This document shows, piece after piece, positions 34,746 through 43,610 of a stretch of DNA of 64,000 nucleotides. The position numbers and the translations under genes were made by a program. The notes under the pieces were generated by a model. The model searched no databases, was not told the origin of the DNA, and worked only from the letters and a program-made list of their open reading frames with translations. The stretch is from NCBI GenBank assembly GCA_022360055.1, contig JAKSDO010000066.1, positions 20,201 to 84,200 of the forward strand, read 5' to 3'. Each line of letters starts with the position of its first letter. Within the stretch, counting starts at the first letter, position 1. The DNA comes from Cytophagales bacterium (GTDB taxonomy: Bacteria > Bacteroidota > Bacteroidia > Cytophagales > Cyclobacteriaceae).

Positions 34746-35971
34746 TGAACATTTTTTCGGAGGACGCCAAACCGCCAGGATATTACATAAAGAAAAAACT
34801 CAGGGCCAATAAACCCGCTATCTTTGGCCTGACCATTATAATTGCATCGCTTCTGATATCTTTTTCAGGCTATCTGATCATGCCCGACGCAACGCCGGAT
34901 GCCAATGATGGAGCCGTACAAATCCAAAAACAGCCCCCCGGATTCAGAGCAACCTTTCTGAAAATAAGAAAAAACAGGGAAATCGAAAAACGCAACTTCA
35001 TTCAAAGGGCCATTTTCGGTCAGGAGAGTGAATTTATAATTGTGCCAGTCCTCAACTATGAAATAGAGGTATTTTATGTACGGGCTCATATTTTCGGAAA
35101 ACAAAACTACTATAAGGAATACAGCATTCTCGATGCCGTTAAGATGAAAAACAGCATGCCTTTCGAAATCGATGAAACAGCTAACGGAGATACAGTATTG
35201 ACGTACCGGAATATAGAGGGCATTGAAGAAACCATTTTTTACAATGACCTCAGAAAAGAATTTGAGCACAACAATATTGAGCGAAGAACGTATTGGTTTG
35301 GGACAGATAAAATGGGGAGGGATATCTTGAGCCGGCTGCTCTTCGGCACCAGGATCTCATTATCGATAGGATTCATTGCAGTTTTGATCTCCATGTTTTT
35401 GGGAATGTCACTGGGATCAATTGCCGGTTTTTTCGGCGGAAAAATTGATATGCTCATCTTGTGGTTTATGTCGGTGACCTGGTCCATTCCCGGGATAATA
35501 TTAGTGATCGCGGTAAGTATGGCGTTACAAAGCCGCGGAGTATGGGTAACATTTGTCGCCGTGGGACTTACCATGTGGGTGGAAGTAGCCCGAGTGATGC
35601 GGGGCCAGATCATGGCAATTAAGGAGAAATCATTTGTAGAAGCCGCGCGCGCATTTGGGATCAGCAACTTCCGAATTGTATTTGTGCACATATTGCCTAA
35701 TGTAGCAGGTCCGTTAATCGTGATTGCGACGGCCAATTTCGCCGCCGCAATACTTCTTGAAGCCGGTCTGAGTTTTTTGGGCATTGGAGTGCAACCTCCG
35801 ACACCCTCCTGGGGTGTAATGATTTATGAGGGTTTTCAATCGATTGGGACAAAAAATAGTTTGCATCTAATTCTTTTTCCGGGACTTGCAATTTGTATTT
35901 TAGTATTATCATTTAATTTGCTGGGGAATGGGCTGCGCGACGCCTACGATCCAAAAACTCGCTTAGATTAA
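34745..35971 (+). CDS. OppC/DppC-like ABC transporter permease with large periplasmic insert
   Basis: This is a 408-residue permease. After an N-terminal cytoplasmic stretch and TM1 (PAIFGLTIIIASLLISFSGYLI) there is an insert of about 130 residues (roughly 50-185). Then comes the canonical DppC part: YWFGTDKMGRDILSRLLFGTRISLSIGF, the EAA loop EAARAFGISNFRIVFVHILPNVAGP and the end LSFNLLGNGLRDAYDP. OppC proteins in Proteobacteria lack the long insert. No ATPase, binding protein or OppB partner is nearby, so the rest of the transporter lies elsewhere. Peptide or related uptake is inferred. Confidence 0.88.
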   Translation: MNIFSEDAKPPGYYIKKKLRANKPAIFGLTIIIASLLISFSGYLIMPDATPDANDGAVQIQKQPPGFRATFLKIRKNREIEKRNFIQRAIFGQESEFIIVPVLNYEIEVFYVRAHIFGKQNYYKEYSILDAVKMKNSMPFEIDETANGDTVLTYRNIEGIEETIFYNDLRKEFEHNNIERRTYWFGTDKMGRDILSRLLFGTRISLSIGFIAVLISMFLGMSLGSIAGFFGGKIDMLILWFMSVTWSIPGIILVIAVSMALQSRGVWVTFVAVGLTMWVEVARVMRGQIMAIKEKSFVEAARAFGISNFRIVFVHILPNVAGPLIVIATANFAAAILLEAGLSFLGIGVQPPTPSWGVMIYEGFQSIGTKNSLHLILFPGLAICILVLSFNLLGNGLRDAYDPKTRLD

Positions 35972-37200
35972 TGATGAAGGGTGAAGCCTTAAAGGCTAAA
36001 TATGATTTAAAGGAGCTCGAACTCAACTCCTTGTTGGAGATTACACAGGCAATAAACAATAATCTGCCGGAAGAATCATTATATAAGATCTATGATTTCA
36101 CTATTCGGGCCAATCTGAATATAAAAAAACTTGCGCTATTTGTCCTGGACGACAATTGGGAATGTAAGGTTAATTTCGGCACCGATGCTAATTTCTATAA
36201 GGAAAAATTCGACGGAGTCTTTCTGACCTTCGAAAAAATCCAGCCAATTACATTTGATCAGAGCTCGGTATTCAGCGAATTTCAGATAATTGTCCCGATT
36301 GCCCATAAAGACCGGAAACTGGCCTTTGTTTTTATAAGCGGATATGATGAGGTAAATGATGAAGAAGTAAATACCAACTTCATTCAAGCTTTGAGCAATA
36401 TTATAATCGTGGCGATTGAGAATAAAAAACTGGCCCGAAAACAAATTGAGCAGGAAATGATCCGGCGAGAGCTGGAAATCGCGGGAAATGTCCAGAAATT
36501 CCTGTTCCCCAAAGAACTGCCGTACACCGATACGATCAAAGTATCGGCGTTCTACCAACCACACCACAGCATCGGGGGCGATTACTATGATTTTATTAAA
36601 ATTAGCGATCACAGGTTTTTGTTTTGTATTGCCGATGTGTCGGGAAAAGGCATACCCGCTGCTTTGTTGATGTCCAATTTTCAGGCATCCCTTCGCACGC
36701 TCACCCGCCAGACGACTCTACTGCAGGATATCATCACCGAGCTTAATTATCTTGTAATGTCCAACGCAGAAGGACAGCACTTCATCACCTTTTTTGTAGC
36801 CATCTATGATACCACCTTAAAAAGACTGAAGTACGTAAATTCCGGGCATAACCCCCCGATTTTTATACGCAACAGGCACCATGTGGAGTTATTATCGGAA
36901 GGGTCGACCGTTCTCGGAGCTTTTGACGAGCTTCCGTTTTTAAAAGTAGGGATCATTGAAGATTTGGATCAGTTCTTATTCTGTTCATTTACCGACGGCC
37001 TGACCGAGATAAGAAACTCGGAAGACGTGGAATTTGGGGATGGTGAAATTCAACGTGTAGTTGCCGCCAATGCGGACCTGGACCCGGAAGAGCTCAACAA
37101 ATCGATCATTAAAGCCATGGAAGAATTCAAGGCCGAAAGCGGATTTAAGGATGACATAACCATTTTTACCTGCAGGATCAGTTCAAACAATTCCAATTAG
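35971..37200 (+). CDS. GAF-SpoIIE/PP2C protein phosphatase
   Basis: This 409-residue protein has a GAF-like sensory region (about 15-150), a coiled linker (KLARKQIEQEMIRRELEIAGNVQKFLFP) and a SpoIIE-type PP2C domain. The PP2C metal motifs are HSIGGDYYDFIKI, CIADVSGKGIPAALLMS and FTDGLTEIRN. It probably dephosphorylates an anti-sigma-factor antagonist (partner-switching), but no such partner is in the window. The ATG overlaps the permease stop by one base; a second ATG follows directly. Confidence 0.92.
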   Translation: MMKGEALKAKYDLKELELNSLLEITQAINNNLPEESLYKIYDFTIRANLNIKKLALFVLDDNWECKVNFGTDANFYKEKFDGVFLTFEKIQPITFDQSSVFSEFQIIVPIAHKDRKLAFVFISGYDEVNDEEVNTNFIQALSNIIIVAIENKKLARKQIEQEMIRRELEIAGNVQKFLFPKELPYTDTIKVSAFYQPHHSIGGDYYDFIKISDHRFLFCIADVSGKGIPAALLMSNFQASLRTLTRQTTLLQDIITELNYLVMSNAEGQHFITFFVAIYDTTLKRLKYVNSGHNPPIFIRNRHHVELLSEGSTVLGAFDELPFLKVGIIEDLDQFLFCSFTDGLTEIRNSEDVEFGDGEIQRVVAANADLDPEELNKSIIKAMEEFKAESGFKDDITIFTCRISSNNSN

Positions 37201-37206
37201 TTTCCC

Positions 37207-37860
37207 TTGCTTCACTTTTATAAAACGCCCGGGATTCTTAAAAAGATTTCAAAAGATCTCATATGGGATATACAGGCAGATAACGGCAAGGAAATCTATG
37301 TGACCTTTGATGACGGCCCCATACCACAACTTACGGAATACCTGTTGGACGTCCTGTCGGATTTTAATGCTAAAGCCACCTTTTTTTGTGTCGGAGAAAA
37401 CATTGCCAAACAGCCGGAATTATTTGACAGGATTATCCGAGATGGCCACGCGGTTGGCAATCACACGTACAATCATCTTAAAGGCTGGTCAACCAAAAAC
37501 AAGCGCTATTTTGCCAATATTGAAAAATGCCAATCAACCATAAATAACCATCTGCCCAAAACGCGACAACCGCTGTTTCGACCGCCGCACGGACAAATCA
37601 CCCGGAGTCAGATCAAGGCGCTCCGGACAAATTATAAAATTATTATGTGGGACATCCTGGCATATGACTTTGACAACTCCCATGCTCCGGAGGTAAGCTT
37701 AAAGAAATTGGTCGATAAGACCGCGCCCGGATCGATTGTCGTTTTTCATGACAACTACAAAGCAGAATCAAAGATCAAATATATGCTACCTAAATTTTTG
37801 GACCACTTTGCATTGCTGGAATTTAAGTTTAAAAAAATCGGACAATCGGGCATCCGATAA
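37207..37860 (+). CDS. NodB-type polysaccharide deacetylase
   Basis: This is a 217-residue deacetylase starting at TTG 37207, 6 bp after the phosphatase stop. No ATG precedes the conserved core, and the first residues LHFYKTPGILKKI match the usual N-terminus of the family. Motifs are TFDDGP (metal Asp pair), GNHTYNH (metal His pair) and RPPHG. It has no signal peptide, so a cytoplasmic or unconventional location is likely. It may modify N-acetylated cell-envelope sugars. Confidence 0.9.
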   Translation: MLHFYKTPGILKKISKDLIWDIQADNGKEIYVTFDDGPIPQLTEYLLDVLSDFNAKATFFCVGENIAKQPELFDRIIRDGHAVGNHTYNHLKGWSTKNKRYFANIEKCQSTINNHLPKTRQPLFRPPHGQITRSQIKALRTNYKIIMWDILAYDFDNSHAPEVSLKKLVDKTAPGSIVVFHDNYKAESKIKYMLPKFLDHFALLEFKFKKIGQSGIR

Positions 37861-37885
37861 ATTCTATTTGAATAATTTTACTCCC

Positions 37886-38650
37886 ATGACAAATATGATC
37901 GACACCCATGCGCATATCTATTTAAACGATTTTGAGCAGGATATCAATGAGGTGATCAGGGATGCTAAAGAGGCGGGGATTGCTAAGATATTTATGCCGA
38001 ATATCGACAGCCGTTCAATAGAGCGCATGCTCACCCTGGAAGATAAATTTCCAAATTATTGCGTTCCAATGATGGGGCTTCATCCTTGCTATGTCAAGGA
38101 AAACTACAAGGCGGAACTCCATGCTGTTGAATCCTGGCTGGAGAAAAGGAAATTTTGCGCGATCGGCGAGGCAGGGATCGATCTGTATTGGGATAAAACA
38201 CATATTTCCGCACAGATCGAGGCGCTGGAAGTGCAAATCGACTGGGCAAAAAACCTTGATTTGCCCCTGGTATTGCATTGTAGAAATTCCATGGATATGA
38301 CCATGGAAATAATTGAAAAACATCAGGACGGAAAACTTAAGGGAATATTTCACTGTTTTACGGGAAACCCGGACCAGGCCGGTAGAATTATCGACATGAA
38401 TTTTACGCTGGGCATAGGAGGAGTCGTTACTTTTAAGAACGGCGGCCTTGATAAGGTGATTCCGCATGTAGACTTAAAAAATATTGTTCTGGAAACAGAC
38501 AGCCCTTATTTGGCTCCTGTTCCTTATCGCGGGAAACGAAATACTCCGGCCTATCTTTCTTATATTGTAAATCGCATTTCCGAATTGAAGTCATGTGGTT
38601 CTGAAGAAGTTACTCATCAGACTACCGAAAATGCACTGGCACTGTTTTAA
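37886..38650 (+). CDS. TatD family metal-dependent hydrolase
   Basis: This is a 254-residue TatD-type DNase/hydrolase, started at ATG 37886. An ATG at 37736 is in frame but lies inside the deacetylase gene. Metal-binding motifs are IDTHAH (His8, His10), IGEAGIDLYWD, LVLHCRNS, FHCFTG and LETDSPYL. The fold is a complete TIM barrel. It lies between the deacetylase and ansA in one transcription unit. Confidence 0.95.
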   Translation: MTNMIDTHAHIYLNDFEQDINEVIRDAKEAGIAKIFMPNIDSRSIERMLTLEDKFPNYCVPMMGLHPCYVKENYKAELHAVESWLEKRKFCAIGEAGIDLYWDKTHISAQIEALEVQIDWAKNLDLPLVLHCRNSMDMTMEIIEKHQDGKLKGIFHCFTGNPDQAGRIIDMNFTLGIGGVVTFKNGGLDKVIPHVDLKNIVLETDSPYLAPVPYRGKRNTPAYLSYIVNRISELKSCGSEEVTHQTTENALALF

Positions 38651-38651
38651 G

Positions 38652-39740
38652 ATGGCAAAAACCAATCGTAAATATCGAATCGTCGACGTAATTAGCGCTT
38701 CGCAACAAGATCCCGGTTCTTCCATACTCATTATCTACACCGGAGGTACCATTGGAATGGAACACGATGCTTCAGGCGCTTTGAAAGCGCTGAATTTCAA
38801 CCAAATAGTAAAAAGGGCACCTTCCTTAAAAAACCTGGATATCAAGATTACCGTAATTTCATTCCCAGATCCGCTGGATTCTTCAAATGTTACGGTCAGG
38901 GAATGGCAAGATCTGGGGTATATAATAAATGAAAATCATCACCATTACGACGGATTTGTAATTTTACACGGCACGGATACAATGTCTTATACGGCCTCCG
39001 CTCTAAGCTATATGCTGCAAGGCTTAAACAAGCCTGTGATTTTCACCGGAGCTCAACTGCCGATAAGCGCAATCCGGTCCGATGCAAGGGCGAACCTCGT
39101 AACTGCCCTTGAGATTGCCTCGTCGAAAAAAAATGGCGTGCCGGTCGTGCCCGAAGTATGCGTATATTTCGATTACCAGCTAATGAGAGGGAACAGAACT
39201 TTTAAAAAAAGAAGCAGCCAGTTTGCTGCCTTTGGCTGCGAAAACTATCCGATTCTTGCGAAAGCCGGAATTACCATAAATTATAATGAATCGGTCATTG
39301 CCCCATACGATCCGGACGCCAAACTCAACTATAAAAACAAGTTTTCTAATGATGTGATCGTTTTGAAACTATTTCCATCCCTGAAGGAATCCTACCTAAG
39401 GCACATACTTGATATCCCCGGTCTGAAAGGAGTAATCATGGAAACTTATGGGTCGGGAAATGCACCAACCGGCGCTTGGTTTTTGAGGTGCATAGAGGAG
39501 GCAATTGCAAAAAATATTATCATTTATAACATTTCCCAACTGACCGGCGGAATCGTCATCCACGGAAGGTACGAAACAAGCAAATATCTGGACGAATTAG
39601 GCGTAATTAGCGGAAGCGATATAACCCGGGAAGCGGCAATCACCAAACTCATGTTTTTATTGGGCACAGAAAGCAATATTGAGCATATTAGGCAAAAATT
39701 GAAGGCGCCATTATGCGGCGAATTGACAGTTTTGAATTGA
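38652..39740 (+). CDS. ansA: Type I (cytoplasmic) L-asparaginase
   Basis: This is a 362-residue asparaginase. The start is ATG 38652, one base after the TatD stop. The catalytic threonine blocks are IIYTGGTIGME (first Thr) and LHGTDTMSYTASALSYML (second Thr with Asp). There is no signal peptide, which fits a cytoplasmic type I enzyme. It hydrolyses asparagine to aspartate and ammonia. The gene ends the long plus-strand unit just before tRNA-Ser. Confidence 0.95.
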   Translation: MAKTNRKYRIVDVISASQQDPGSSILIIYTGGTIGMEHDASGALKALNFNQIVKRAPSLKNLDIKITVISFPDPLDSSNVTVREWQDLGYIINENHHHYDGFVILHGTDTMSYTASALSYMLQGLNKPVIFTGAQLPISAIRSDARANLVTALEIASSKKNGVPVVPEVCVYFDYQLMRGNRTFKKRSSQFAAFGCENYPILAKAGITINYNESVIAPYDPDAKLNYKNKFSNDVIVLKLFPSLKESYLRHILDIPGLKGVIMETYGSGNAPTGAWFLRCIEEAIAKNIIIYNISQLTGGIVIHGRYETSKYLDELGVISGSDITREAAITKLMFLLGTESNIEHIRQKLKAPLCGELTVLN

Positions 39741-39819
39741 CCCAAAAAACTTTTTCAAAATTTGGATAAAGTCTTTTTTATTGATTTATTTGTGCCTCCA
39801 AGAGCCAAAAAGTGGGCTT

Positions 39820-39907
39820 GGAGAGGTGACCGAGTGGTCGAAGGTGCTCGCCTGGAAAGTGAGTGTGCCCCATAAGGGTACCGGGGGTTCGAATCCCTTC
39901 CTCTCCG
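39820..39907 (+). tRNA. tRNA-Ser (anticodon GGA)
   Basis: The 88-nt gene folds as a class II tRNA. The acceptor GGAGAGG pairs with CCTCTCC (39900-39906). The anticodon loop sits in CGCCTGGAAAGTG with anticodon GGA at about 39853-39855. A long variable arm follows (GTGTGCCCCATAAGGGTACC) and then the T arm GGGGGTTCGAATCCCTT. The discriminator is G39907 and CCA is not encoded. Confidence 0.95.
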
Positions 39908-39989
39908 CTGAGTAAAACTGTCGGAATTAACTAAATTTTTGAATTATTAAATAATAACCTTTTAAGTATAGAATTCTAAAGTCGGAACT

Positions 39990-40805
39990 ATGAAAAAGTT
40001 AATTGTATTATTGTTGGTGACAGGAGCGATGACTCTTGGTTTTTCAACTATTTCTTTTGCACAGGATGCCGAAGAAACACAAACTGAAGAGCAAGCGCCT
40101 GCCGAAGCCCCTGCCCAACAAGAAGTTGTTACAGATATGGGAGAGGAAGAGTCCGTGATGGATGAAGAACGGTCCTTTCACCAGGTTGTAAAAGAACAAT
40201 TTATTGCGGGTGGTTGGCAGTTTATGTCTTTGGTGCTGGCCTGTTTGATTTTGGGGCTGGCCATTGCAATTGAAAGAATCATTACGTTGAACCTGGCTAC
40301 CACAAATACTAAAAAGCTCTTGGCAAGAGTAGATGAAGCGCTCTCCAGAGATGGCGTTGAAGGTGCAAAGGAAGTTTGCAAAAACACGAGAGGGCCTGTA
40401 GCTTCGATCTTTACACAGGGTCTTTTGAGAATGTCTGAAGGAGTTGAAATGGTCGAAAAATCAATTATCTCTTACGGATCTGTAGAAATGGGTCGACTGG
40501 AAAAGGGATTGGTCTGGATTTCACTTTTTATCTCAATTGCGCCTATGCTTGGATTCATGGGAACTGTAATTGGTATGATTGGTGCATTCGATGCCATTGC
40601 GGCCGCTAACGACATTAACCCGGCGCTGGTTGCGGACGGTATTAAAGTCGCTCTTTTGACAACAGTTGGTGGTCTGATCGTTGCCGTTATTCTTCAATTG
40701 TTCTACAACTATTGTGTAACAAAAATAGACTCTCTTGTCAACCAAATGGAGGATGCTTCCATCTCATTGGTCGACTTGCTCGTAAAGCACAATTTGTCTA
40801 AATAA
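39990..40805 (+). CDS. exbB: ExbB/TolQ/MotA family proton channel protein
   Basis: This is a 271-residue ExbB-type protein. An N-terminal signal-like segment (MKKLIVLLLVTGAMTLGFSTISFAQ) is followed by an acidic low-complexity stretch (about 26-60) and three membrane spans. Conserved features are LERGLVWISLFISIAPMLGFMGTVIGMIGAFD and the late TTVGGLIVAVILQLFYNYC span. It energises a TonB-type outer-membrane transport system with the ExbD proteins at 41155 and 41786. No TonB gene is seen in the window. It could instead serve gliding or other motors. Confidence 0.93.
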   Translation: MKKLIVLLLVTGAMTLGFSTISFAQDAEETQTEEQAPAEAPAQQEVVTDMGEEESVMDEERSFHQVVKEQFIAGGWQFMSLVLACLILGLAIAIERIITLNLATTNTKKLLARVDEALSRDGVEGAKEVCKNTRGPVASIFTQGLLRMSEGVEMVEKSIISYGSVEMGRLEKGLVWISLFISIAPMLGFMGTVIGMIGAFDAIAAANDINPALVADGIKVALLTTVGGLIVAVILQLFYNYCVTKIDSLVNQMEDASISLVDLLVKHNLSK

Positions 40806-40831
40806 TCAACTCATTTAAAATAAATTAACGA

Positions 40832-41155
40832 ATGGATTCATTTGATATATTTCTTTATTTGGGTTATACACTGGTAATAATTGCCGCAGTTGCTTCACTA
40901 CTGTTACCACTGGTGAATGCGCTGGGAAATCCTCAAAGCTTATTGAAGTCCGGTCTGGGCGTTCTTGCCGTAGTTGCTTTATACTTTATAGCTTATGCTT
41001 TTTCCGGAAGTGAGGTCACCCAAGAATATTCTAAGTTTAATGTTGGCCCTGAATTGTCAAAAATAGTAGGCGGAACGTTAATTATGGCGTATCTTCTTCT
41101 GGGATTTGCAATTGTGGGTATTGTTTTTACCGAGTTTAATAAAATATTCAAATAA
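40832..41155 (+). CDS. Small membrane protein of the exb cluster, unknown function
   Basis: This is a 107-residue protein with three predicted membrane spans (YTLVIIAAVASLLLPLV, SGLGVLAVVALYFIAYAF, LIMAYLLLGFAIVGIVF) separated by a short loop (SGSEVTQEYSKFNVGPELSK). I do not recognise a family. Its position between exbB and the first exbD, with its stop overlapping the exbD ATG by one base, argues that it is part of the motor complex. The composition and start spacing support a real gene. Confidence 0.82.
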   Translation: MDSFDIFLYLGYTLVIIAAVASLLLPLVNALGNPQSLLKSGLGVLAVVALYFIAYAFSGSEVTQEYSKFNVGPELSKIVGGTLIMAYLLLGFAIVGIVFTEFNKIFK

Positions 41156-41784
41156 TGGCTAGATCAGGCAGAAAAATTCCTGAAGTCAATTCAAGCTCAA
41201 TGGCGGACATCGCCTTTCTGCTGTTGGTCTTTTTTCTTGTAACAACTACGATTGCTACGGACAAAGGGTTAACGCTCACGCTACCTCCGAAGGCCGATCC
41301 AAACCAACCTCCTCCTGATATCACAAAGAATGAAAGAAATATCTTTAAAATTCTTGTAAATTCTTCAGACAGGATATTGATCGAGGATGAGCCTGTCACT
41401 GATATCTCAGGATTGCGGGAACGCGTCAAGGAGTTTATTTTGAACTTTGGGAAGCCGTCAGAAGAATATGTTGCAATATATAATACGCTTCCGGCACCCT
41501 TAAAAGCAATGTCTAAAAAGGACCCCGCGTCGTCAGATGATCCCAAAGAAGCTGTTGTTTCTTTTAAAGCAGACAGGGGTACCAGCTATGACATCTACAT
41601 AGCAATCCTGGACGAACTTCAGGGAGCATATTATGAAATATATGGAGAAAGGGTCGGATTGACAGCGGATGAATTCAGGTCTCTTGACCGGAAAAAGCCT
41701 AACGAACAAGAAAAATATACGATTGCTCGTGAAGGGATTCCGATGAATATATCTATTGCAGAACCAACTAAAATAGGAGAATAG
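41155..41784 (+). CDS. exbD: ExbD/TolR family biopolymer transport protein (first)
   Basis: This is a 209-residue ExbD with the N-terminal MARSGRKIPEVNSSSMADIAFLLLVFFLVTTTI. The Asp in SSMADIAFLL is the conserved membrane aspartate used in proton coupling. A long periplasmic domain follows, bigger than typical ExbD (about 140 aa). Its ATG overlaps the upstream stop, and the next exbD begins 1 bp after its own stop. Two different ExbD proteins in series are a frequent arrangement in Bacteroidota. Confidence 0.92.
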   Translation: MARSGRKIPEVNSSSMADIAFLLLVFFLVTTTIATDKGLTLTLPPKADPNQPPPDITKNERNIFKILVNSSDRILIEDEPVTDISGLRERVKEFILNFGKPSEEYVAIYNTLPAPLKAMSKKDPASSDDPKEAVVSFKADRGTSYDIYIAILDELQGAYYEIYGERVGLTADEFRSLDRKKPNEQEKYTIAREGIPMNISIAEPTKIGE

Positions 41785-41785
41785 T

Positions 41786-42247
41786 ATGGCAAAGTTTAAG
41801 AAAAAATCAAATACAAGCCAGGATATTCCTACCGCTGCGTTGCCGGATATCATATTCATGTTACTTTTCTTCTTTATGGTGACGACAGTGTTGCGGGAGT
41901 CGACCATAATGGTAAAACAATCTATTCCCAAAGCTACTCAGCTCAGAAAGCTGGAACAAAAAAAGTTGGTAAGTTATATGTACGTGGGGAAACCGAATGA
42001 TACCAAAAAGTTTGGCAGCGAACCAAAAATTCAGGCCAACGATGCTTTTATTGAGATAGACGGTATAATCCAGTTTATTGAAGAAGAAAAGGGGAAGCTC
42101 GCCGAGCACGAAAAAGACCAGATCACAATCTCTCTAAAAGTTCATGACGAAACAAAAATGGGTATTATAGCAGATATTCAGGAGAAAATGAGAGACGCTA
42201 ATGCGAGGAAGCTCATGTACGCGGCTGCGAAAAGAGCCGAAGATTAG
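41786..42247 (+). CDS. exbD: ExbD/TolR family biopolymer transport protein (second)
   Basis: This is a 153-residue ExbD paralogue. The basic N-terminus MAKFKKKSNTSQDIPTAALPDIIFMLLFFFMVTTVL carries the coupling aspartate in ALPDIIF, then a periplasmic domain. It differs from the first ExbD throughout its periplasmic part. It is the final gene before the terminator at 42275. Confidence 0.92.
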   Translation: MAKFKKKSNTSQDIPTAALPDIIFMLLFFFMVTTVLRESTIMVKQSIPKATQLRKLEQKKLVSYMYVGKPNDTKKFGSEPKIQANDAFIEIDGIIQFIEEEKGKLAEHEKDQITISLKVHDETKMGIIADIQEKMRDANARKLMYAAAKRAED

Positions 42248-42274
42248 ATCCGATAAGATTTAATATATTTAACA

Positions 42275-42304
42275 GAGGCTGTAAATTACAGCCTCTTTTT
42301 TTTG
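42275..42304 (+). terminator. Rho-independent terminator after exbD
   Basis: GAGGCTG (42275-42281) pairs with CAGCCTC (42289-42295) with a 7-nt loop whose TAA/TTA can also pair, and a run of eight or nine T follows. It is a strong intrinsic terminator at the end of the exb operon. Confidence 0.9.
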
Positions 42305-42317
42305 CCCGGATTGCAGC

Positions 42318-43610
42318 ATGAAAAATAACAGAAAAATCATAAATGCCTGGTGTATGTTCGACTGGGCAAACTCGGTTTATTCCCTGGTGATAACCACGAC
42401 AATTTTCCCGATCTATTACAATGCCGTAACAAAATCCGCATTCAAATCAGACACCGTTCGTTTTTTTTATATTGACATTGAGAATACCGTACTATATTCA
42501 TACAGCTTGTCCTTTTCTTTTTTGTTGATTGCGGTCTTATCTCCATTGCTGTCCGGAATAGCAGATTTTGGAAGCAGGAAAAAAATATTCATGAAGTTTT
42601 TCACTTACCTTGGAGGGGTTTCCTGTATTCTGCTCTATTTTTTCACGGGCGATAATATAGAGTTCGGGATCATACTTGCCATCCTGGCGAGTGTCGGATT
42701 TGCCGGCGGCATTGTTTTCTACAACGCCTATTTGCCAATTATAGCTACGCCCGATAAATACGATATAGTGAGTGCCAAAGGGTTTTCCATGGGTTACGCG
42801 GGGAGCGTGCTGCTTCTGATTTTTAACTTGACAACAATTTCGAACCCGGCACTATTAGGGCTTCCGGACGAATCGGCCGCATCCCGGCTGTCATTCATTT
42901 TGGTCGGGATCTGGTGGATTGGGTTCTCTCAAATAACGTTTTACCGCCTCCCGAAAGAGGAGAACGTAACGGGGTCAGCCACCGCATTGATCAAAAAAGG
43001 ATACCTGGAGATCATAAAAGTAGCTCGAAGTTTGTCGGGATTAAAAAACCTCAAAAGATTTTTAATCTCATTTTTCTTTTACAACATGGGGGTTCAGACG
43101 GTGATCTACCTGGCAGCTTTGTTCGGCGATGATGAATTAAAGCTGCCCGCCGACAACTTGATCATGACCATACTGATCATACAAATTGTGGCGATTTTCG
43201 GATCATACACATTCGCCAAAATATCAAATTGGAAAGGGAACAAGGTGTCACTTATTATAATGGTAATCATTTGGATGATCGTATGCCTTTACGCATATTT
43301 TCTTGACAGCGCCATTCAATTTTATATTCTTGGATTTGTTGTAGGCATGGTCATGGGCGGGATTCAATCCCTTTCGCGGGCCAGTTATTCAAAACTTATT
43401 CCACCGGAATCTAAAAATTACACTTCCTACTTCAGCTTTTACGATGTATTGGAGAAAACTTCGATCGTGTTCGGAACCTTTGCCTATGGCATGATCGAGC
43501 AAATCACCGGAAGCATGCGCAATAGCACGCTGGCATTAAGCAGTTTTTTTATAATTGGATTGGTATTTTTATTATTCACCAAAATACCAAAATTTCGGCG
43601 AAATACTTAA
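42318..43610 (+). CDS. UMF1/Atg22-type MFS transporter
   Basis: This is a 430-residue permease with about twelve spans. The N-terminus NAWCMFDWANSVYSLVITTTIFPIYY is typical of the UMF1 subfamily, and the middle carries IADFGSRKKIFMKFFTYLGG and GGIQSLSRASYSKLIPPESKNYTSYFSFYDVLEKTSIVFGTF. Substrates of UMF1 proteins are not established; amino-acid efflux is known for the yeast vacuolar Atg22. It has its own start 14 bp after the exb terminator. It converges with the SLC13 gene, and the two stop codons overlap in the palindrome TTAA (43607-43610). Confidence 0.92.
   Translation: MKNNRKIINAWCMFDWANSVYSLVITTTIFPIYYNAVTKSAFKSDTVRFFYIDIENTVLYSYSLSFSFLLIAVLSPLLSGIADFGSRKKIFMKFFTYLGGVSCILLYFFTGDNIEFGIILAILASVGFAGGIVFYNAYLPIIATPDKYDIVSAKGFSMGYAGSVLLLIFNLTTISNPALLGLPDESAASRLSFILVGIWWIGFSQITFYRLPKEENVTGSATALIKKGYLEIIKVARSLSGLKNLKRFLISFFFYNMGVQTVIYLAALFGDDELKLPADNLIMTILIIQIVAIFGSYTFAKISNWKGNKVSLIIMVIIWMIVCLYAYFLDSAIQFYILGFVVGMVMGGIQSLSRASYSKLIPPESKNYTSYFSFYDVLEKTSIVFGTFAYGMIEQITGSMRNSTLALSSFFIIGLVFLLFTKIPKFRRNT

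Noticed and set aside
39740..39820. Promoter-like TTTG and TTTATTTG motifs ahead of tRNA-Ser
   Set aside because: The second element does not match TAnnTTTG exactly and the spacing is ambiguous, so no promoter is assigned.
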